The notes under the pieces: model-generated
What the model saw: the letters and a program-made list of their open reading frames with translations, nothing else
Database searches by the model: none
Told to the model about the DNA's origin: nothing
Position numbers and translations under genes: made by a program
From: Demequina silvatica
GTDB lineage: Bacteria > Actinomycetota > Actinomycetes > Actinomycetales > Demequinaceae
NCBI RefSeq assembly: GCF_000971215.1
Contig: NZ_BBMA01000007.1
Coordinates: 83,846 to 147,845, forward strand
Direction of reading: 5' to 3'
Length of the DNA: 64,000 nucleotides
Shown here: one piece after another, positions 61,393 to 64,000 of the stretch
Numbering within the stretch: position 1 is the stretch's first letter
How the letters are laid out: each line of letters begins with the position of its first letter

Positions 61393-62277
61393 TCACGCGT
61401 CGACCGCGCGCTCCACCCCGTCCACCGTCGCGATGAGTCCCCGGTCCCTCAACTGCCGCAGGTAACGCTTCTGCCCGCGCTCGCCCTTGCCGCGGAACAG
61501 CGGCATGAGCCGGGGGAGAGCGTTGGGCACCAGCAGCGCGGCGCGGACAAGCCGGGACTCGCTGGGACGCGGGTAGGCCTCGAGGCGCGGCCGGTCCAGG
61601 AGCCGCATCATGGTGCGCGCGACGTGCTCGGGCGACTGCGGCGGGTCCTGGAACTGCAGCGAGTTGCCGCCGTCCAGCGCCTCCTGACGCAGCATCCGGG
61701 TGTCGGTGGCGGACGGCAGCACCGAGCACACCGTGATGCCCTTGTCGCGCAGGTCCAGCGCGATCGAGAGCATCGCGCCGCGCAGACCGAACTTGCTCGC
61801 CGTATAGATAGGCGTTTCCCCGAGCGGGAAGATCCCTCCCAGCGACACGGTGGTGATGACGCGCGGGTCGTCGGACGCCCGCAGCAGCGGCACCGCGAGC
61901 CGGGTCAGCACCAGGGGAGCGGTGAGGTTGACGGCGAGCTCGCGCTCGATGCTCTCCACGGATCGCTCGTCGAAGCGGTCCGCGCTGGTCATCCCGGCAT
62001 TGTTGACCAGCACGTCGATCCGTCCATGACGGGAGCCGATCCGCGCGATCAACGCCTCGACCTGCGCCCTGTCCGTGAGGTCGCAGGTCTCCGCGGCGTG
62101 GCGACCCTCGCCGCCCGGAAGGGCCGCGACGGCCCTGGCCGCAGCATCGTCCCTCACGTCGACCACGATGATCCGCGCGCCCCTGGCCGCCGCGAGGGCT
62201 CCGAACGCGGACCCGATGCCGCCCGCGCCGCCGGTCACCACGACGATCCGGTCGGCCAACTCGAAGGCCCGCCTCAC
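61393..62277 (-). CDS. Short-chain dehydrogenase/reductase
   Basis: This 294-aa classical SDR has cofactor motif TGGAGGIG (15-22), NNAG, and catalytic S145, Y158 and K162 (YTASK). An Asp at the end of the second strand (VVDVR) favours NAD over NADP. The C-terminal 60 residues, with basic clusters, extend past the usual SDR end and may contact membrane or partner. GTG 62277 overlaps the monooxygenase stop (GTGA). The pair is likely to work in sequence on a ketone or alcohol substrate. Confidence 0.85.
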   Translation of the reverse strand: MRRAFELADRIVVVTGGAGGIGSAFGALAAARGARIIVVDVRDDAAARAVAALPGGEGRHAAETCDLTDRAQVEALIARIGSRHGRIDVLVNNAGMTSADRFDERSVESIERELAVNLTAPLVLTRLAVPLLRASDDPRVITTVSLGGIFPLGETPIYTASKFGLRGAMLSIALDLRDKGITVCSVLPSATDTRMLRQEALDGGNSLQFQDPPQSPEHVARTMMRLLDRPRLEAYPRPSESRLVRAALLVPNALPRLMPLFRGKGERGQKRYLRQLRDRGLIATVDGVERAVDA

Positions 62278-63554
62278 GGGATGCTCCAGCCCATGCGCCG
62301 GGCGGTCCTGTGCAGGTACCGCGTGATCGCGACGCCGTCGACGTAGCCCGCGTGGCGCGGCGAGTCGACGAACCGGATGCCGCGCGTGAGGTCGGGCGTA
62401 TCCGTCGCGATCACCTGCTCGAACTCCCGCCAGCGCTCGGGCCGTCGCTCGCGGTCCTCGATGTGCTGCGCGATCATCGCCGCGAGCTGCGACATCAGCA
62501 CGTACGCGGCGCCGTTCGTCTCGACGAACCCGACGCCGTACAGCCCGGGGTTCTTCGAGAACGCGGTGAGGTAGAGGTCCGGATGCGGGCCGTCGCCCAT
62601 GAGGTCCTGCGCGTACGGCACCTCGTGGTGGTAGCCGGTCGCCAGCAGGATGAGGTCGACGTCCTCGGTCGAGCCGTCCGCGAACGTCACGGTGGTGCCC
62701 TGGATGTCCGCGATGGCGGGGCGCGCGGTGATGTCGCCGTGGCCCAGGTGGTGGAGCAGCTGGGTGTTCATGAGCGGGTGGGTCTCGAACACCCGGTGGT
62801 CGGGCTTCTGGAGGCCCAGCCGTGTGAGGTCGCCGTTGAGGACCCGGAGCAGGCCGCCGAAGACGCGCTGCTCGAGCCACATCGGCATGGTGGGGCCGCC
62901 GTCCGCGAACACGTCCGACGGCTTCCCGAACACGTGCTTGGGGATGAAGTGGTAACCGCGGCGGAGGCTGATGACCGCGTGATCCGCGCTGCGAGCCGCG
63001 TCGCAGGCGATGTCCGCGCCCGAGTTGCCGGCGCCGACCACGAGGACCCGCCGCCCCTCGAGCTCCTTGGCGCTGCGGTACGTGACGGTGTGGCGGACCT
63101 CGCCGGTGAAGGTGCCGGGGAGGTCGATGACGTTGGGGATCCACTGCACGCCGCTTGCGATGACCACGTGCGCGTGGTCGGTGGCGCGGCAGTCCGCGCG
63201 GGTGACGCGGTAGCCGGTGTCGGTGCGCTCGACGCTCTGGACTGCCGTGTTGTACTCGATGCCCTCGTCGAGCCCGTTCTCCGCCGCGAAGGCGCGGATG
63301 TAGGCGAGGATTTGGCGGTGGTTCGGGTAGTCGGGGTATCTGTCCGGCATGGGAAAGCTGGGGAAGCCGGAGAGTGTCTTCGAGGAGATGAAGTGCGCCG
63401 ATTCGTACATGGGGCTGCCCGGGCTGTCGATGTCCCACAGGCCCCCGACGGCCGCGTGCCGCTCGAGGTGCGTGTAGGGGAGGCCGCGCTCCTTGAGCGC
63501 GTGCGCGGCGGCCAGGCCCGCGGGGCCGGCGCCGATGATGGCGGTGTCGAGCAC
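62274..63554 (-). CDS. Flavin-containing monooxygenase
   Basis: This 426-aa FAD/NADPH enzyme has GAGPAG at residues 8-13, a second dinucleotide motif VVGAGNSGADIACDA, and the FMO fingerprint FxGxxxHxxxY read as FTGEVRHTVTY. ILLATGYHHEVP is the family's ATG motif. It may oxygenate nitrogen, sulfur or ketone compounds; Baeyer-Villiger activity is possible. GTG 63554 has GAGGAG upstream. It is coupled to the SDR gene downstream. Confidence 0.87.
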   Translation of the reverse strand: MLDTAIIGAGPAGLAAAHALKERGLPYTHLERHAAVGGLWDIDSPGSPMYESAHFISSKTLSGFPSFPMPDRYPDYPNHRQILAYIRAFAAENGLDEGIEYNTAVQSVERTDTGYRVTRADCRATDHAHVVIASGVQWIPNVIDLPGTFTGEVRHTVTYRSAKELEGRRVLVVGAGNSGADIACDAARSADHAVISLRRGYHFIPKHVFGKPSDVFADGGPTMPMWLEQRVFGGLLRVLNGDLTRLGLQKPDHRVFETHPLMNTQLLHHLGHGDITARPAIADIQGTTVTFADGSTEDVDLILLATGYHHEVPYAQDLMGDGPHPDLYLTAFSKNPGLYGVGFVETNGAAYVLMSQLAAMIAQHIEDRERRPERWREFEQVIATDTPDLTRGIRFVDSPRHAGYVDGVAITRYLHRTARRMGWSIP

Positions 63555-63652
63555 GGTTCTCCTCGTCCTTGAGCAGTATCGCGATCGTAGGGGTTGCGAG
63601 GGACGATGCGGCGGTTGCGGGCCGTGTCGGCGGGAACGGGGGTGACGTTGTT

Positions 63653-63668
63653 ACGTCAGTTTCGGGGT
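63653..63668. repeat. TGACGT-N4-ACGTCA palindrome
   Basis: A perfect 6+6 palindrome with a four-base spacer lies between the monooxygenase gene and tRNA-Pro, about 35 bases before the tRNA -10 box. It could be an operator for either gene. Confidence 0.5.
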
Positions 63669-63700
63669 GCTCGGTGGTCTTTGGCCGCCCAAGTTTCCGA

Positions 63701-63706
63701 TATAGT
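63701..63706 (+). promoter_or_regulatory. -10 box TATAGT of tRNA-Pro
   Basis: TATAGT lies 13 bases before the first tRNA base in a locally AT-rich stretch. The -35 box is not clear (CTTTGG or TTTGGC at 15-16 bases). Confidence 0.65.
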
Positions 63707-63718
63707 TAACCGCTGTCA

Positions 63719-63792
63719 CGGGCTGTGGCGCAGCTTGGTAGCGCACCTGACTGGGGGTCAGGGGGTCGCAGGTTCAAATCCTGTCAGCCCGA
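63719..63792 (+). tRNA. tRNA-Pro (anticodon GGG)
   Basis: A 74-nt cloverleaf with acceptor stem CGGGCTG/CAGCCCG, D arm containing TTGGTAGCGC, anticodon stem CCTGA/TCAGG around loop CTGGGGG, T loop TTCAAAT, and discriminator A. The anticodon GGG reads the proline codons CCC and CCU. CCA is not encoded. A strong terminator follows 14 bases later. Confidence 0.95.
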
Positions 63793-63806
63793 CGTGTAGC
63801 AAGCGG

Positions 63807-63840
63807 AAAGTCCTGGTAACTCACGGGTTACCAGGACTTT
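63807..63840 (+). terminator. Strong terminator after tRNA-Pro
   Basis: A 14-bp perfect stem, AAAGTCCTGGTAAC against its complement, with a six-base loop, runs directly into TTTTT. It is the only terminator in the window with a full T-tract. Confidence 0.95.
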
Positions 63841-64000
63841 TTGCATGGAGTGACATGACCCAGCAATCATTTGCTCATCGCGATGTCGCCGTGATGTGCA
63901 CTATCTTCCAGCGGTGACCATTAACTCCAATCCGCTCGTGTGCCTCGAACGTCGCCTCGAAGCCGCGCGGTCATGACCAGCGATATCGTCCGGGGCCTGT
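63841..64000. other. More AT-rich region at window edge, genes unassigned
   Basis: Base composition falls noticeably after the tRNA-Pro terminator. Three short frames follow one another: one ending at 63917, a GTG frame at 63915-63977 (20 codons) overlapping it, and an ATG at 63974 overlapping that stop and running out of the window. None is recognised. They may be the start of a gene, the remains of one, or the edge of an inserted element. Confidence 0.35.

Noticed and set aside
63945..63960. TCGAACGTCGCCTCGA near the right edge as a second LexA box
   Set aside because: The second half does not match GTTCGA and the spacing is wrong.

Overview
This window is a chromosomal segment of a high-GC Gram-positive bacterium (Actinomycetota, probably Micrococcales). 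The assignment rests on RbpA, WhiA, OpcA, a PdtaR-type ANTAR regulator, an actinobacterial LexA box at uvrA, and actinobacterial gene order (polA-pfkA-rpsA-coaE-uvrB; uvrC-rapZ-yvcK-whiA-gap-pgk-tpiA-secG; xerD-parA-scpA-scpB-rluB-aroH-tyrA-cmk-plsC-der). Almost everything is core metabolism and housekeeping. No CRISPR array, rRNA operon, insertion sequence or prophage was seen.

Layout. 1-6700: the end of gltB, then gltD (glutamate synthase), pyk, a sucrose phosphorylase and, convergent, mgsA. 6833-7557: a tRNA with anticodon CAA and a divergent PdtaR-like regulator. 7721-13005: a branched-chain amino acid ABC transporter, with the binding protein livJ convergent to livHMGF. 13060-23532: a thioesterase, polA, pfkA, rpsA, coaE, uvrB, a TerC protein and a secreted nuclease. 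23545-25399: a YciI protein and two paralogous membrane proteins with C-terminal winged helices. 25502-36725: SOS-controlled uvrA, uvrC-rapZ-yvcK-whiA, then gap-pgk-tpiA-secG. 36748-43189: rbpA, a SelW-like protein and the pentose phosphate genes tkt, zwf-opcA-pgl. 43348-52572: ctaB, xerD, the parA-scpAB-rluB group, then aroH-tyrA-cmk-plsC-der. 52601-63554: accessory genes, including a DUF1801 protein, a glycerophosphodiester phosphodiesterase, a hydrolase, a transporter, a DUF222/HNH protein, a deaminase, an apparently inactive pyroglutamyl-peptidase homologue, a GGDEF protein, and an SDR/FMO pair. The window ends with tRNA-Pro(GGG) and a more AT-rich stretch.

The genes combine into lower glycolysis (pfkA, gap, pgk, tpiA, pyk) with a methylglyoxal bypass, the oxidative pentose phosphate branch, complete UvrABC excision repair, and chromosome segregation (XerD, ParA, ScpAB). 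Many genes overlap by four bases (ATGA, GTGA or TTGA), so translational coupling is common. At least twelve start codons lie six or seven bases after a TAnnnT-like -10 box with no room for a leader, so leaderless mRNAs appear routine.

The most unusual signal is a short sequence, GACGATGC (usually GGGACGATGCG), found 28 times on either strand by eye, about half in intergenic gaps and twice as inverted pairs. Other curiosities are a pair of about 97-bp palindromic elements around the pentose phosphate genes, a 37-bp tandem duplication at the livH/livM junction that makes an 11-codon mini-ORF, a pyroglutamyl-peptidase homologue without its Cys and His, the membrane winged-helix pair, and a CAA tRNA with a short variable loop.
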